From Lacrimispora amygdalina (GTDB lineage Bacteria; Bacillota; Clostridia; Lachnospirales; Lachnospiraceae): a stretch of DNA of 64,000 nt. How positions within the stretch are numbered: position 1 is the first letter of the stretch; the number at the start of each line of letters is the position of its first letter. A program made the translations under genes and the position numbers. The notes beneath the pieces were generated by a model. The model worked only from the letters and a program-made list of their open reading frames with translations. It searched no databases and was not told where the DNA came from. The stretch is taken from NCBI RefSeq assembly GCF_900205965.1, contig NZ_OAOF01000014.1:84048-148047 (forward strand). The letters run 5' to 3'. Shown here one piece after another: positions 16,540-25,640 of the stretch.

Positions 16540-17098
16540 TATTAAGCACCTCGTTTCGTATATGACCGTGAGTCCACGCTGCTAATTGCCTGTGGGTATA
16601 ATTTTTCAGCAGTCCATGCTGATTATAAAGAAGATCTAAATCTATCACCATGTTGCAGGGAGTAAATTCTTCCAGCAGTTCAGCCACTTCTGAAAAGCTC
16701 CGTTTACTCTTCAATGCAACACGTACAATAATTATTTTTTCCGGTTTTATTTCCATGAAAAAGCCATCATTCCCACAGAGCATTGACAATTTTTTTCCTA
16801 AAGTTGCCCTGGTATATGGAATCATCCGATTCCATTTTGATAAAACTTTAAAACGCCTGTCTTCCAGCGTGTCTCCACTTTGTGGGTATACCTTGAGCAT
16901 TGTTTCATAGCGTTTTATATTCCGTTCATCGGAGCTGTTTATAAACTGATTGTCAAAAAGTACTTCTGTTTCATCTTCCAGAATCTGGATTTCAGGCTGG
17001 ATTACCTTCTGAATCACACTCATTTCCATGTATTCTCGTAAAAAATCAGGAATATAAGACAATAAATCAACTTCACGAATCAATTGCCACCCCTCCAT
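16529..17098 (-). CDS. xkdU: Baseplate/tail protein, XkdU-like (DUF2313, YmfQ)
   Basis: These 189 residues match the YmfQ/XkdU family (DUF2313), which sits between the baseplate J protein and the tail fibre in contractile phages and probably helps attach fibres. Typical segments are LSYIPDFLREY, KRYETMLKVYPQSGDTLEDRRFKVLSKWN and a C-terminal FTPCNMVIDLDLLYN. It overlaps xkdT by 26 bases and the fibre gene by 11, indicating coupled translation. Confidence 0.8.
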   Translation of the reverse strand: MEGWQLIREVDLLSYIPDFLREYMEMSVIQKVIQPEIQILEDETEVLFDNQFINSSDERNIKRYETMLKVYPQSGDTLEDRRFKVLSKWNRMIPYTRATLGKKLSMLCGNDGFFMEIKPEKIIIVRVALKSKRSFSEVAELLEEFTPCNMVIDLDLLYNQHGLLKNYTHRQLAAWTHGHIRNEVLNNEK

Positions 17099-18146
17099 TT
17101 ACCGGTATCTGATACGGATTTAACTCCAGGTTTACCGTTTGTCCATTTATTTTTGTGTTTTTAATATCATAGATTCCCTCTATTGATAAAATTTTAGATT
17201 CCAACTGGGAAATTCTAACTATACACCCATAATCGCCCATACTCTCCCAGGAAGTTCTGATTTCTTTTAAATAATCTTCTACCGCCTTATTAATCAGTTC
17301 TTTTAATGCCTCCAACGTGTAGTTTTCATTAATTTCTAAAGCAGTACTGATTTGTATCGGCACAGCTTCAGCTGAAACAACAGTAACCCGATGATCAATA
17401 GGGGCCAGACCATCTCCATTAGCCGTTTCTGCTGGGTCCATTATATTTTGTACTGTCTGCACTAACACATCCGAGGCCTTGTTGCAGTCGGAATCCAATA
17501 TGGTCAATTTTACTGTAGAAGGACCATCCCATGCCCTGGTAACTTTCGTTGCCCCAACTCCTGCAATTCCATTTGTTTTCTCAATATAATCCTGTTTATT
17601 TCCCCCATACGATTTTTTCTCAAAAGAATCAAAATAATTCTTCCGAAACACCTCCGTATCTACAGACTCCTCCCCAGGTATAAGAAGTTCTGTAATTTCC
17701 ATAGAAGTAAGACCGGAAATATTCTGAACAGGGATCAACCTGCCGAACTGATGATTTCCCTCTTCTCCGGCTTTTTCGCAGACTACCTGAAATGTACCGT
17801 TACCCATACTTTCTGAAACAGTATAGTAATAAGTGCCCTGGCGGAACCGTTCCCCCTTTTTTATAAGAACTGTATCAGGAACTGCTACTGCTTTTAATAC
17901 TGCCCTGGTAGCTTCCGTTGGCTGCAGCCCCCGTTCTGCCGCTCTGCGGATCAGATTCTCCCTGGAGGCTGTCTGGGCAAATGTTTCTTTTAATATCGTA
18001 TCAAACTCTATGTATACAATCTGCATTTCAGCTGCCGCCGCAGAAAGTGCTGTATAAATCAAAGATCCTTCCCTTTTATCCAGTCCATTTGGAACACGGT
18101 CCATCATCCTCTTTAATATCACTTCATATGTCATACTTTCATACAT
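17073..18146 (-). CDS. xkdT: Baseplate J-like protein (XkdT/gpJ family)
   Basis: Baseplate J proteins build the wedge of contractile tails. The 357-residue protein shows the family pattern: an N-terminal helical domain with DRVPNGLDKREGSLIYTAL and a middle domain with PDTVLIKKGERFRQG. The conserved GNHQFGRLIPVQNISGL follows, then KKSYGGNKQDYIEKTNGIAGV. The C-terminal domain ends in NTKINGQTVNLELNPYQIPV. It abuts xkdS (one-base overlap) and overlaps xkdU. Full length and uninterrupted. Confidence 0.9.
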   Translation of the reverse strand: MYESMTYEVILKRMMDRVPNGLDKREGSLIYTALSAAAAEMQIVYIEFDTILKETFAQTASRENLIRRAAERGLQPTEATRAVLKAVAVPDTVLIKKGERFRQGTYYYTVSESMGNGTFQVVCEKAGEEGNHQFGRLIPVQNISGLTSMEITELLIPGEESVDTEVFRKNYFDSFEKKSYGGNKQDYIEKTNGIAGVGATKVTRAWDGPSTVKLTILDSDCNKASDVLVQTVQNIMDPAETANGDGLAPIDHRVTVVSAEAVPIQISTALEINENYTLEALKELINKAVEDYLKEIRTSWESMGDYGCIVRISQLESKILSIEGIYDIKNTKINGQTVNLELNPYQIPVNGGVAIDS

Positions 18147-18547
18147 CAGGTATTCACCTCCTTCTCTATTCTTAAGTCACCAAATATGGAGTTGACAGTA
18201 AATGTTACGTGAAGACTTTTTTCTTTCATTTCAAATTCAAAATGATCCACGTTCTGAATACGGTCGTCCTGGAGAAGTGCCTCACGGATTCTCTTCTTTA
18301 TTTTTGTCTTTACTAATCCAGAGGGTTTACCGAATAAATGATTAAGCTCAGCTCCATAATTCCAGCTGTAAATCAGCCACTCAAACCGCTCTGTATTTAA
18401 AATACAATAAACTGCCTGTTTCACTGCATCTGATCCATCCACACTTCCATTTATCCGCTTATTTTTTATATCCAGATAAAATGTTGTTGATGGCTGCTGT
18501 ATTATATTAAAATCCTGCTGCAATATATTGCCCGTTACCGGAATCAT
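18146..18547 (-). CDS. xkdS: Baseplate protein, XkdS-like (DUF2634, gp25-type)
   Basis: This 133-residue protein belongs to the XkdS/DUF2634 group related to T4 gp25 lysozyme-like wedge proteins. Motifs are TFYLDIKNKRINGSVDG, VKQAVYCILNTERFEWLIYS and WNYGAELNHLFGK. The family joins the sheath to the baseplate wedge. It precedes baseplate J, as in PBSX. Confidence 0.85.
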   Translation of the reverse strand: MIPVTGNILQQDFNIIQQPSTTFYLDIKNKRINGSVDGSDAVKQAVYCILNTERFEWLIYSWNYGAELNHLFGKPSGLVKTKIKKRIREALLQDDRIQNVDHFEFEMKEKSLHVTFTVNSIFGDLRIEKEVNT

Positions 18548-18562
18548 TCTACTCCCCCTTTC

Positions 18563-18877
18563 TTACCACTTTCCAATGGCCACAAACTGCTGACCTCCTT
18601 TTTTCTGGATTAACAGCACATGATCTCCCGATTTTAATGTGTTTTTTACCGTAACTGCAACTTCTCCCACTCCAGGAATATCCATTATTTCCCTATGTTC
18701 CAAAAATTGTTCTGTCAATAGTATCTGATTCTGGTTTAATATAGTCTTTTGACTAATTTGAATTTCAACCGGATGTTCTTTTACAACTGTTCCAGCTATT
18801 ACATCACAAGGGTCTGCCGCTTCCATTGCCTGAAACACAATTTTCTTTATGTTATCTACCCAAATAGTATCAGCCAC
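18563..18877 (-). CDS. xkdR: Tail protein, XkdR-like (DUF2577)
   Basis: This 104-residue protein matches the XkdR/DUF2577 family. It has GTVVKEHPVEIQISQKTIL and a C-terminal beta-rich part SGDHVLLIQKKGGQQFVAIGKW, typical of an OB-like spike or hub accessory. It overlaps the XkdQ gene by 8 bases and lies in the PBSX order Q-R-S. The specific role in the particle is inferred from position. Confidence 0.75.
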   Translation of the reverse strand: MADTIWVDNIKKIVFQAMEAADPCDVIAGTVVKEHPVEIQISQKTILNQNQILLTEQFLEHREIMDIPGVGEVAVTVKNTLKSGDHVLLIQKKGGQQFVAIGKW

Positions 18878-19826
18878 TTATTTTTGCTCCTCTCAATGTC
18901 AAATCCATTGTATGTATCCCTCCCGCTATCTTGTGGGTAACGGATTCAATGATAAGATAATTTTTAAGACCGATATCATTGACATTTAATATTACAGGAA
19001 TCAGACTGCCTGCTCTTACACGGATATCTCCAAATGCATCTTTAATTGTTAAGGTTCTTGAAGGTCGATTATATAAATTCAGATATCTTTCCGCGATTGA
19101 CTGGGCATCTACTCCTTTTTCAATGGATTCATCTTTTTGGAGAATTCCCCATTTATTAATGGATTCGGAGTTTTTTGTCATAAAAATTTCTCTTTTTTTA
19201 CTGTCAGTATCATCGTAATAAAGCTTGATCTGATTATAGGTATTGCTGTCTATACTTACCTTATAATCATAATCCTGAGCTGTCGTATCATCTATCTGAA
19301 TATCAAGTATCATACTCTCCATATTTTTTAAGGCCAGTTTGCCTGCATCATCATAAAATGTGTATATCTGTCCGATACGGATCATGGTAAGGTCTAAGTT
19401 ATTCAGAATAATGTCAAACAAAGTCTTGTCCTTTTCATTTCTGGAAAATGATATCCCTGTATCTTCCAATTCACCTACGTTTAAATGATAATCCTGTGCT
19501 ATCATCTGAATCACTTCACCTGCTGTTAAATTAGTGTAATTGTAGGAGTCTTTATTTTTTAAGTAGCGAAGCTGATCATATGCGGTGACCTTCATCTTTC
19601 CATCATGATTCCAGCTCCGTTCAAAAATAAATCCGAAAAAAACTGATTTTCCATTAACGTCAAGACGTATTGTATTCCCTTCTTCTATTACAAGATTGCT
19701 GTCAGGGATCAATGTAAAGGAACACTTACCAGGCTGGCCTCTTCGCTGAAGTACCCAGGAAATGGCTCCTTCCACCACTGGTTCATATACAGTCTGACCG
19801 TTTTGAATATATAAATGTGCCTCCAA
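18870..19826 (-). CDS. xkdQ: Tail hub protein, XkdQ-like (gpD/gp27 type)
   Basis: This 318-residue protein fits the XkdQ hub family, whose members resemble T4 gp27 and lambda-like late-control protein D. It has PGKCSFTLIPDSNLVIEEGNTIRL, VTAYDQLRYLKNKDSYNYTN, AEVIQMIAQDY-like segment and a C-terminal RAGSLIPVILNVNDIGLKNYLIIESVTHKI. The hub forms the centre of the baseplate under the tube. It lies between the LysM gene and XkdR. Confidence 0.85.
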   Translation of the reverse strand: MEAHLYIQNGQTVYEPVVEGAISWVLQRRGQPGKCSFTLIPDSNLVIEEGNTIRLDVNGKSVFFGFIFERSWNHDGKMKVTAYDQLRYLKNKDSYNYTNLTAGEVIQMIAQDYHLNVGELEDTGISFSRNEKDKTLFDIILNNLDLTMIRIGQIYTFYDDAGKLALKNMESMILDIQIDDTTAQDYDYKVSIDSNTYNQIKLYYDDTDSKKREIFMTKNSESINKWGILQKDESIEKGVDAQSIAERYLNLYNRPSRTLTIKDAFGDIRVRAGSLIPVILNVNDIGLKNYLIIESVTHKIAGGIHTMDLTLRGAKISG

Positions 19827-19839
19827 TTCCTTCCTCCCT

Positions 19840-20508
19840 TTACGGTATAATCAGAACCTGTCCAGGATAAATAAGATTCGGATTCTTGATTTTATCCTGA
19901 TTTAACTGATAAATCTCCTGCCATCGGTTCCCATTTCCAAGTTGCTTTTTTGAGATTGACCACAGACAGTCTCCTTTTGTCACTGTATAATTTTTTTGAG
20001 TCTGCGGCTCCCCCTGCCTCTTTGTACCATCTTGTGAAGAATCCGTCTCCTGTTTGTCATCTACAATAGTGAAGTTCATAATTTTAGTGCCATAATGTTT
20101 ATATTCCTTCATGGAAAGAGAAACCTTTACATCAAGTCCCTCTCCCACATCATCAGACACCTGATATTCTTCAAGCGTTACATCCATACTGGTATCAAAC
20201 AGACTTTCTCCAGATGGTCCCTGACGAATTATTATGAATTCAAATGGTCTCTTGCTTTTTTTTAATTGACCAAGCCTTTCTAAAAAACCTTCTGCGTTGT
20301 CTATACTACCATCCCATACTGCACACGGGTAATCCATCTGCGGAATTATGATATCAAGGCTTATATCTGCCAGACCAGATGGCTTAATTAAGTTTATTTC
20401 TTCTCCATTGATTAGACTTACCGTTTGATTTTGACCATTATATTTAACCGGGATTTTTTCAGGCGGCAGGGGAAGCAGCATATCATCTATATATATTTCA
20501 TAAGACAT
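19840..20508 (-). CDS. xkdP: LysM-domain tail protein (XkdP-like)
   Basis: This 222-residue protein has an N-terminal beta-rich domain (YEIYIDDMLLPLPPEKIPVKY, SDISLDII-like strands) and a C-terminal LysM domain (about residues 173-222: VTKGDCLWSISKKQLGNGNR, NLIYPGQVLIIP). XkdP proteins sit between tape measure and hub. The LysM fold probably links the tube or hub to the spike, as in T4 gp53 and gpX. The gene abuts the tape-measure gene with a one-base gap. Confidence 0.88.
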   Translation of the reverse strand: MSYEIYIDDMLLPLPPEKIPVKYNGQNQTVSLINGEEINLIKPSGLADISLDIIIPQMDYPCAVWDGSIDNAEGFLERLGQLKKSKRPFEFIIIRQGPSGESLFDTSMDVTLEEYQVSDDVGEGLDVKVSLSMKEYKHYGTKIMNFTIVDDKQETDSSQDGTKRQGEPQTQKNYTVTKGDCLWSISKKQLGNGNRWQEIYQLNQDKIKNPNLIYPGQVLIIP

Positions 20509-20509
20509 A

Positions 20510-22963
20510 TTAACCCACTCCTTCCGCTGCAGATGCTAATATCTCACCAGTTACATCAGATAGTCTGCGGTTTAATTCATCAAAATCCGTAATATTTTTT
20601 ATGGTATTGTTATTATTTACATCCACCTTCAGTTCAGCAAGAGTAAACCGGTTGATAATCTCCTGCTCTGCTGCATCCCGCATATATTTTAATTCCTCAT
20701 CTACAACATCCATAGAATCTGCCATGGCTGCTGTACTCATTGCCGTATCACCTGTATTTCTGATAATATTTTCATTTGAATCCAACTTGTTATCTGTATT
20801 TTCTGTAGGATCCTGCTGCTTTAAAAAAGTTTTGAAATTCTCATATTTATCTTTAGCACCAGCTTCCATATTTGAACCAATTTTATCACCTGTTTTGAAA
20901 CTATCTTCATAATTTATATGTTGGAAATTGAATTTTTCACCTAAATCCATAGTTTCAAACTCTTTTTTATATTTACCGTTCCCATGTTCTTTTGCAAATT
21001 TATCAGCAAAGTCAGAAACGCCTTCTCTCCAAACTGATACCGTTGCTTCCATCTTAGTGCCGAAAACCAGATCCAGAGCCTTTGCTAACTTCTGAATGAG
21101 TCCCAGAACCTGATCTGCAAAATCTGCAAATAGATGCACGGCTGCTCCAATTGGATCCCGGAACACATTTGCTATAAAATTGGCCAGTATAATAAATGGA
21201 TTCAACATAAATTCAACTACTCCAAAAACCAGTTCAGCCATAGCCATCAGTATATTGCTAATAGCTGCTAATGCCATGAAGAATACTCCAACAATGATTC
21301 CTGTTACACTATAAGAAGTTCCGGCAAACTGATTAATTGCTGCTACTCCGGCATAAAACAGAGCGATTAACATAATGATCAGTATTATGATCCAAGTCAG
21401 AGGGCAAGCCGCAAGAGCCGCATTTAAACCTTCCGTAGCAATTGTTTGTGCTGTAGTAGCTGCTACCTGTGCCCAGCTGCAGACCGTACTCCAGGCAGTT
21501 GCAGCCGCACTCCCAATCATCGTCAGCCAGCCAACTCCCAGAACTGCATTGTAAACAACCAGCGCTGCAATAATTCCCAGGATAACAGGTTGTAAGACGG
21601 ACCATGATTCTGCAATGTAATTTCCAATCTCTCCCGCAACTAAACCAATTACACCAAATATTCCACTGATATTTTCCACATCCCCCTGCAAGCCTGACGT
21701 AAAATCTTGGATGCTTTTTGTTACAAAATCTACCACTCCGCCAATTGGACCGGCTAATCCCACATTTATTGTTTTTGCAAGTGAACTGAGAGCACTTGCC
21801 GCATCATCATACTTTGTCCTGTTTAACTCCTCCAGATGACTCTTTGTCAACTCTACGGATCCACTTAAATCAGTAAGTGCAGTAACTCCATCGCTTCCAA
21901 TATTTTTCCATGCCTCTCCAAACAACTGTACACCGGCCAGATTCCTGTTAACCGGATCTTCCATGTTGTTCAAGGCGTTCATTGTCTGTTGGAATGCCTG
22001 CTTCGCTGTCTCTCCCCCGCCTCTGAATGCTTCTGTCATCTTATTTGCATCAAGTCCCAGAGCTGAGAATCCCTGACTGGAATCTTTACCTCCGCTGACA
22101 GCACGTTTTGAGAATTCACTTACTGCATCTCCAAGTGAAGCCACTGAGATTCCTCCGCTTTCAGCACCATTAATCATAGCCTGGAACATTTCAGCACCGC
22201 CAAGACCGAGGCTTTTAAATCTGGATGAATACTGATTAATTGTCTCCAGCAAATCCCCGTTCTTATTAAGCCCTGCCTGGGTTCCCTGAATAATCAGATC
22301 GAACGCTTCCGCACCGGATATTCCAAACTGCTGCTCTAACATTCCTGCAGATTTTATACTGTCTGTCAGACCATACCCAAACGTATCCTGCATCAGCAGT
22401 CCTGCACGGGTGATCTGCTCTAACCCACTTCCCGTCTGCCCTGTAAGCTGATTAACTGCAGACAGACTTTGGGCTGCAGAGTCCAGACTGGGGCTTAAAT
22501 TATCAATGTAGAGATTAGATGCACTTTTTTCTGCTGCTTTGAGTTCCGGTCCCTGTAAGCCAGTTCTATTCTGAATAACATTACCAGCAGCCTTCCGATC
22601 ATTAGCCTGGTTAAAAACCTCCATAGGACTTGTGTTTATTCCCATATTCTTTGCTACAGAGACCACTTTTTCCCAGGCTTTTTTCAGCCTTTCCATTTCC
22701 TTTGTATTCTCACTTGCGCTCTCTGTTAACTCGTCTTGTTGATTCTTCACTTTATACATAGTCTCTTCTACCCGGTCATACTGGATACGCATCCCCGCCA
22801 GAGAAGATTCCCACATCTGCATTCCCGGTAATGCCAGCGCATTAGATGAAGCCATCTGTAAGCTGCGCATCAGGCGGGCGGTAATCTTTATAGAATTGCT
22901 GACTCTTTGCAGTACAGGAGTCGCTCCATCCACAATTTGTATCGAGTTTTCTGCTGTTGCCAC
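20510..22963 (-). CDS. Tape measure protein
   Basis: The 817 residues make this the longest tail gene, as expected for the ruler that sets tail length. It has helical, glutamine/serine-rich N-terminal regions (NSIKITARLMRSLQMASSNAL, then TDLSGSVELTKSHLEELNR). Strongly hydrophobic helices lie at about residues 440-600 (VSGIFGVIGLVAGEIGNYI-like, ILGIIAALVVYNAVLGVGWL, IIGVFFMALAAISNILMAMA), and the C-terminus is acidic. TP901-type GAxxAFDLI motifs appear in SGAEAFDLIIQGTQAG. Length would correspond to a tail of order 120 nm under the usual 1.5 angstrom per residue rule (inference). Confidence 0.85.
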   Translation of the reverse strand: MATAENSIQIVDGATPVLQRVSNSIKITARLMRSLQMASSNALALPGMQMWESSLAGMRIQYDRVEETMYKVKNQQDELTESASENTKEMERLKKAWEKVVSVAKNMGINTSPMEVFNQANDRKAAGNVIQNRTGLQGPELKAAEKSASNLYIDNLSPSLDSAAQSLSAVNQLTGQTGSGLEQITRAGLLMQDTFGYGLTDSIKSAGMLEQQFGISGAEAFDLIIQGTQAGLNKNGDLLETINQYSSRFKSLGLGGAEMFQAMINGAESGGISVASLGDAVSEFSKRAVSGGKDSSQGFSALGLDANKMTEAFRGGGETAKQAFQQTMNALNNMEDPVNRNLAGVQLFGEAWKNIGSDGVTALTDLSGSVELTKSHLEELNRTKYDDAASALSSLAKTINVGLAGPIGGVVDFVTKSIQDFTSGLQGDVENISGIFGVIGLVAGEIGNYIAESWSVLQPVILGIIAALVVYNAVLGVGWLTMIGSAAATAWSTVCSWAQVAATTAQTIATEGLNAALAACPLTWIIILIIMLIALFYAGVAAINQFAGTSYSVTGIIVGVFFMALAAISNILMAMAELVFGVVEFMLNPFIILANFIANVFRDPIGAAVHLFADFADQVLGLIQKLAKALDLVFGTKMEATVSVWREGVSDFADKFAKEHGNGKYKKEFETMDLGEKFNFQHINYEDSFKTGDKIGSNMEAGAKDKYENFKTFLKQQDPTENTDNKLDSNENIIRNTGDTAMSTAAMADSMDVVDEELKYMRDAAEQEIINRFTLAELKVDVNNNNTIKNITDFDELNRRLSDVTGEILASAAEGVG

Positions 22964-23022
22964 ACCACTACCTCCTTCCTTTTGTTATTGGGAAAACGTC
23001 CGTTAAGACGTCCTCCCTTTTT

Positions 23023-23187
23023 CTATCTGTGCTTTGATTTTGCTTTTTGAGCCTGTTTTTTATCATTTTCCAGTTTAAGATTGACTGCTGCTATGATAAA
23101 CGCCTTTTCATACCGGTCAAGACTTAAAAATCCATGGGGCCACTTATGAAGCTTATGGAGGCAATAGTAGGCAATATTTGCTTCCAT
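23023..23187 (-). CDS. Second tail-assembly chaperone frame (54 aa)
   Basis: A 54-codon frame starts ATG at 23187 with ribosome site GGAGGCGAT and encodes EANIAYYCLHKLHKWPHGFL, then a lysine-rich end. Small proteins of this kind lie between the chaperone and tape measure in many tailed phages. It is in the -1 frame relative to the upstream XkdN-like gene, and no stop separates it from a slippery A AAA AAC at that gene's end. It can therefore be translated both alone and as the C-terminal part of a frameshift fusion (23023-23630, about 202 residues). Confidence 0.75.
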   Translation of the reverse strand: MEANIAYYCLHKLHKWPHGFLSLDRYEKAFIIAAVNLKLENDKKQAQKAKSKHR

Positions 23188-23201
23188 ATCGCCTCCTTCT
23201 A

Positions 23202-23630
23202 TCAGTTTTTTGCTTCTTCTACCTGTTCTTCCAGAGTTGTATCAAATCCATTTACCTGCTGAATCCGTTCCAGATAGCCTGCATATTCTCCTGCAGTGAG
23301 CATTGCCTTTAACAGTGCATCTGCTCCCATCACATGATAAGAATCCTGAAGGCTCTTATCATTTAAATTAGGGTATACAGTACATTCCGCAGCCAATTTT
23401 CCAAGATAGAGATTGTAATCTGTCTCCTGCGTATATTGTCCTTTTTTACCGGTCACCTGTACCCGTTTCGTACATTCTTTTCTCAGTGCTTCGTCTTCTT
23501 TTGAAGTAATGGCTTTTATTTCCCATTCCACCGGCTTATTCTTCTGACCAACAAATCGTTTCGATGCTACAAATTTTTCATTTTCCGCTTTCACAGCATT
23601 CTGACTTAAAAAGCAACTTAAATCTCCCAT
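23202..23630 (-). CDS. xkdN: Tail assembly chaperone, XkdN-like
   Basis: This 142-residue protein matches the XkdN family, the Firmicute counterpart of the gpG tail chaperone that coats the tape measure during assembly. Segments include NKPVEWEIKAITSKEDEALRK, TDYNLYLGKLAAECTVYPN and DALLKAMLTAGEYAGYLERI. It ends EEAKN before TGA, the last codons spelling GCA AAA AAC. This contains a textbook -1 slippery heptamer in the right phase. Confidence 0.88.
   Translation of the reverse strand: MGDLSCFLSQNAVKAENEKFVASKRFVGQKNKPVEWEIKAITSKEDEALRKECTKRVQVTGKKGQYTQETDYNLYLGKLAAECTVYPNLNDKSLQDSYHVMGADALLKAMLTAGEYAGYLERIQQVNGFDTTLEEQVEEAKN
23205..23211 (-). promoter_or_regulatory. Programmed -1 frameshift site (A AAA AAC)
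   Basis: The heptamer is in phase with the XkdN-like frame and is followed at once by its TGA stop. A -1 slip continues CTG ATA GAA GGA GGC GAT ATG into the 54-codon frame without interruption. The Shine-Dalgarno GGAGG just downstream could act both as a stimulator and for internal initiation. Frameshifting between tail chaperones is widely conserved in tailed phages; its use here is inferred. Confidence 0.7.
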
Positions 23631-23648
23631 AATTAATCTCCTTTTTTC

Positions 23649-24122
23649 TTACTGCATTCCAGCAATTGATCCAAAACGTTCCGGCATCTCCCAGCTTTCA
23701 AAAGTAAATTCAAATTCATCCTCTAAATATTCTCCGGATGCATCGAATTTGGTAATAATACCGCCATTAATGTTACAATTTTTTAAAATAACCGTCTGCC
23801 TTCCCACGCTGGAAGCAGGATCTTCATTTGTAACCTGGATATCAAAGTAAATATCTCTTCCGGTCTGCTGGTAGCGGTATAAAATGTCGCGGAAGATACT
23901 TGTGTTATAGTGAAATTTTGCGGATCCGGTCCCTTTCATACCAACAGTCTTATTCCCCTTCATGGCACGTCCAAGAATGGGGATCTCAGATTTCACCTTC
24001 TCAATTTTAGCTTCCAGATTCAAAGCCTGCATAAAATTGTACCGCTCATTTTCAATTGTTATAAAGCACTCCGCCTTTGTTGCGCTGACTGCATCCCATG
24101 CATTCATAGTTATATTACTCAT
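23649..24122 (-). CDS. xkdM: Tail tube protein (XkdM-like)
   Basis: The inner tube protein of 157 residues is typical in length. XkdM-family motifs include MNAWDAVSATKAECFITIENERYNFM, KIEKVKSEIPILGRAMKGNK and a beta-rich C-terminal part (DEFEFTFESWEMPERF). It lies between sheath and chaperone genes, as in all contractile tail clusters of this type. Confidence 0.9.
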   Translation of the reverse strand: MSNITMNAWDAVSATKAECFITIENERYNFMQALNLEAKIEKVKSEIPILGRAMKGNKTVGMKGTGSAKFHYNTSIFRDILYRYQQTGRDIYFDIQVTNEDPASSVGRQTVILKNCNINGGIITKFDASGEYLEDEFEFTFESWEMPERFGSIAGMQ

Positions 24123-24139
24123 AATTCATTACTCCTTTC

Positions 24140-25438
24140 TTATGAAACAACGACTGTCATGTATAAAATACTCATACAGTTAACCGGCTGAACTGGAAAA
24201 TTAACTAAAACAGATCGTTTTCCATCCCCCTTATCCACAGTAACTGCCTCTGTGTCAAAATCATCAATTGCTCTTAAAGCAACCAGATGCTTTCCATAAG
24301 TAACAATATCATTCCAAAGACTGATACGCCCTCCATTATCATTTGGCATTTTTCCAAGATAACGGGAAGAAAAAAGTTCGGAAATGTCGTTACCAATCTG
24401 GTCCAGAACACGGACAGTCTGATTATTGGAAAAATCTTCTCCCTTTTCATCTGTATAGGTAACAAATGTATTAACATCGGTAAGAACACGGATCTCACTT
24501 CCAACTTTATGGAAAAGAAATTTTCCGGCCTTTATTGCATCCGCCAGCTGAGCCTGAGTATAAGGAACCTTAACGGTATATTCCCCGTTATACTTTCTGT
24601 TTTCTATGGTTTTGTTAATCTCACATGCAGCTTCAGCACCCGCAACCCAGTAAACAAGACCTGCTGCACTTTCCTCTGCTTCATTTTCCACCGAAATAAT
24701 TCCCTCATGGTCCGCTTTGGCGTACTGATGTAAAACTGTCTGGAATTTTACGCCAACTTCATCTCTCATTCTCTTTGTAAATGCTGCAAACAAGGCTTTT
24801 ACACTCTCATCCTGGGAAGGGCAGCAAAGAATCTGGAATGAACCGCTCTCTACAGCACTGAGAAACTCTGAATAATCTTCACCAGTTATGTCACTGCCAT
24901 CTGTGCCGCCAGAAAGCGTAAGACCAGCATTTTCTGCAAGTGTTCCATCTTTCTTAAACGTTACGTAATGGTTGTCCTTCAGTTCAGCGGCTTCGGAAAC
25001 TGTCTGCGCATCCACTTCTCTGCCATCAAACATGACTCGTACATCGTACTTTGAATTTTCATCAACGTTCTTTGATATAACAATCATTAAACTATTTCCT
25101 CGTATGCCGGAATATCTTGCTGTACCATAATCACAGGAGGCCTGCACACCAGAATTTAACCGGTAAAAAATACCCTTCTTTAAATTTTGAAATAATTCTC
25201 TGATGGGGCGCATTTCCTCTGCATCATATGAATAACCAAATAATTCTTTGCTGTTATTCTGAAATTCTTCAGCTGAAACTTCAAAAGTCTCTCTTTCAGG
25301 ACCCCAGCTTAGTTTCATGGGGATTGCAGCTGTTCCTCTGCCTCCCATAGCTGCCCCAGAAGCTGTACGATTAATAAAATTTATGTACGCACCAGGAAAC
25401 ACCTTATTTTGAATCTTGAAATTACCTCCACCTAACAT
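24140..25438 (-). CDS. xkdK: Tail sheath protein (XkdK-like)
   Basis: The contractile sheath powers particle firing. The 432-residue protein begins LGGGNFKIQNKVFPGAYINF, the usual opening for XkdK sheath proteins. It has the GRGTAAIPMKLSWGP segment and the C-terminal sheath core (IRVLTDVNTFVTYTDEKGEDFSNNQTVRVLDQIGNDI-type region, RYLGKMPNDNGGRISL). Presence of a sheath is what makes this tail contractile rather than flexible. The gene overlaps the 65-codon gene upstream by 7 bases and is uninterrupted. Confidence 0.93.
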   Translation of the reverse strand: MLGGGNFKIQNKVFPGAYINFINRTASGAAMGGRGTAAIPMKLSWGPERETFEVSAEEFQNNSKELFGYSYDAEEMRPIRELFQNLKKGIFYRLNSGVQASCDYGTARYSGIRGNSLMIVISKNVDENSKYDVRVMFDGREVDAQTVSEAAELKDNHYVTFKKDGTLAENAGLTLSGGTDGSDITGEDYSEFLSAVESGSFQILCCPSQDESVKALFAAFTKRMRDEVGVKFQTVLHQYAKADHEGIISVENEAEESAAGLVYWVAGAEAACEINKTIENRKYNGEYTVKVPYTQAQLADAIKAGKFLFHKVGSEIRVLTDVNTFVTYTDEKGEDFSNNQTVRVLDQIGNDISELFSSRYLGKMPNDNGGRISLWNDIVTYGKHLVALRAIDDFDTEAVTVDKGDGKRSVLVNFPVQPVNCMSILYMTVVVS

Positions 25439-25629
25439 ACTTTTACCTTTCCTTTCTTAAATCGAATCATTATTTCATCCGCTTCTGCAAATGTATAAGT
25501 CTTACCATTTTCCAGAAGTGCACACAGTAAGTCGCTTTGATTGCAGTACCTTTCCGAACAAATTAACTGTTTCTTTGTATAACGTGATGAATTTGCAGCA
25601 ATATCTCTTTTTTTACCATTCTCAGTCAT
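25432..25629 (-). CDS. Small tail-locus protein (65 aa, unknown)
   Basis: This is a small, basic protein with three cysteines (LICSERYCNQSDLLCALLEN) and a C-terminal YTFAEADEIMIRFKKGKVKVC. It lies between the tail terminator and sheath genes and overlaps the sheath by 7 bases, so it is surely co-translated. Small genes at this position are common in Clostridial PBSX-like loci, but I recognise no function. The central residues look like the start of a short helical domain rather than a membrane segment. Confidence 0.75.
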   Translation of the reverse strand: MTENGKKRDIAANSSRYTKKQLICSERYCNQSDLLCALLENGKTYTFAEADEIMIRFKKGKVKVC

Positions 25630-25640
25630 AAATTACCTCT

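Noticed and set aside
21333..21605. Alternative frame within the tape-measure gene
   Set aside because: No initiation site; it is inside a well-supported gene in the other frame.
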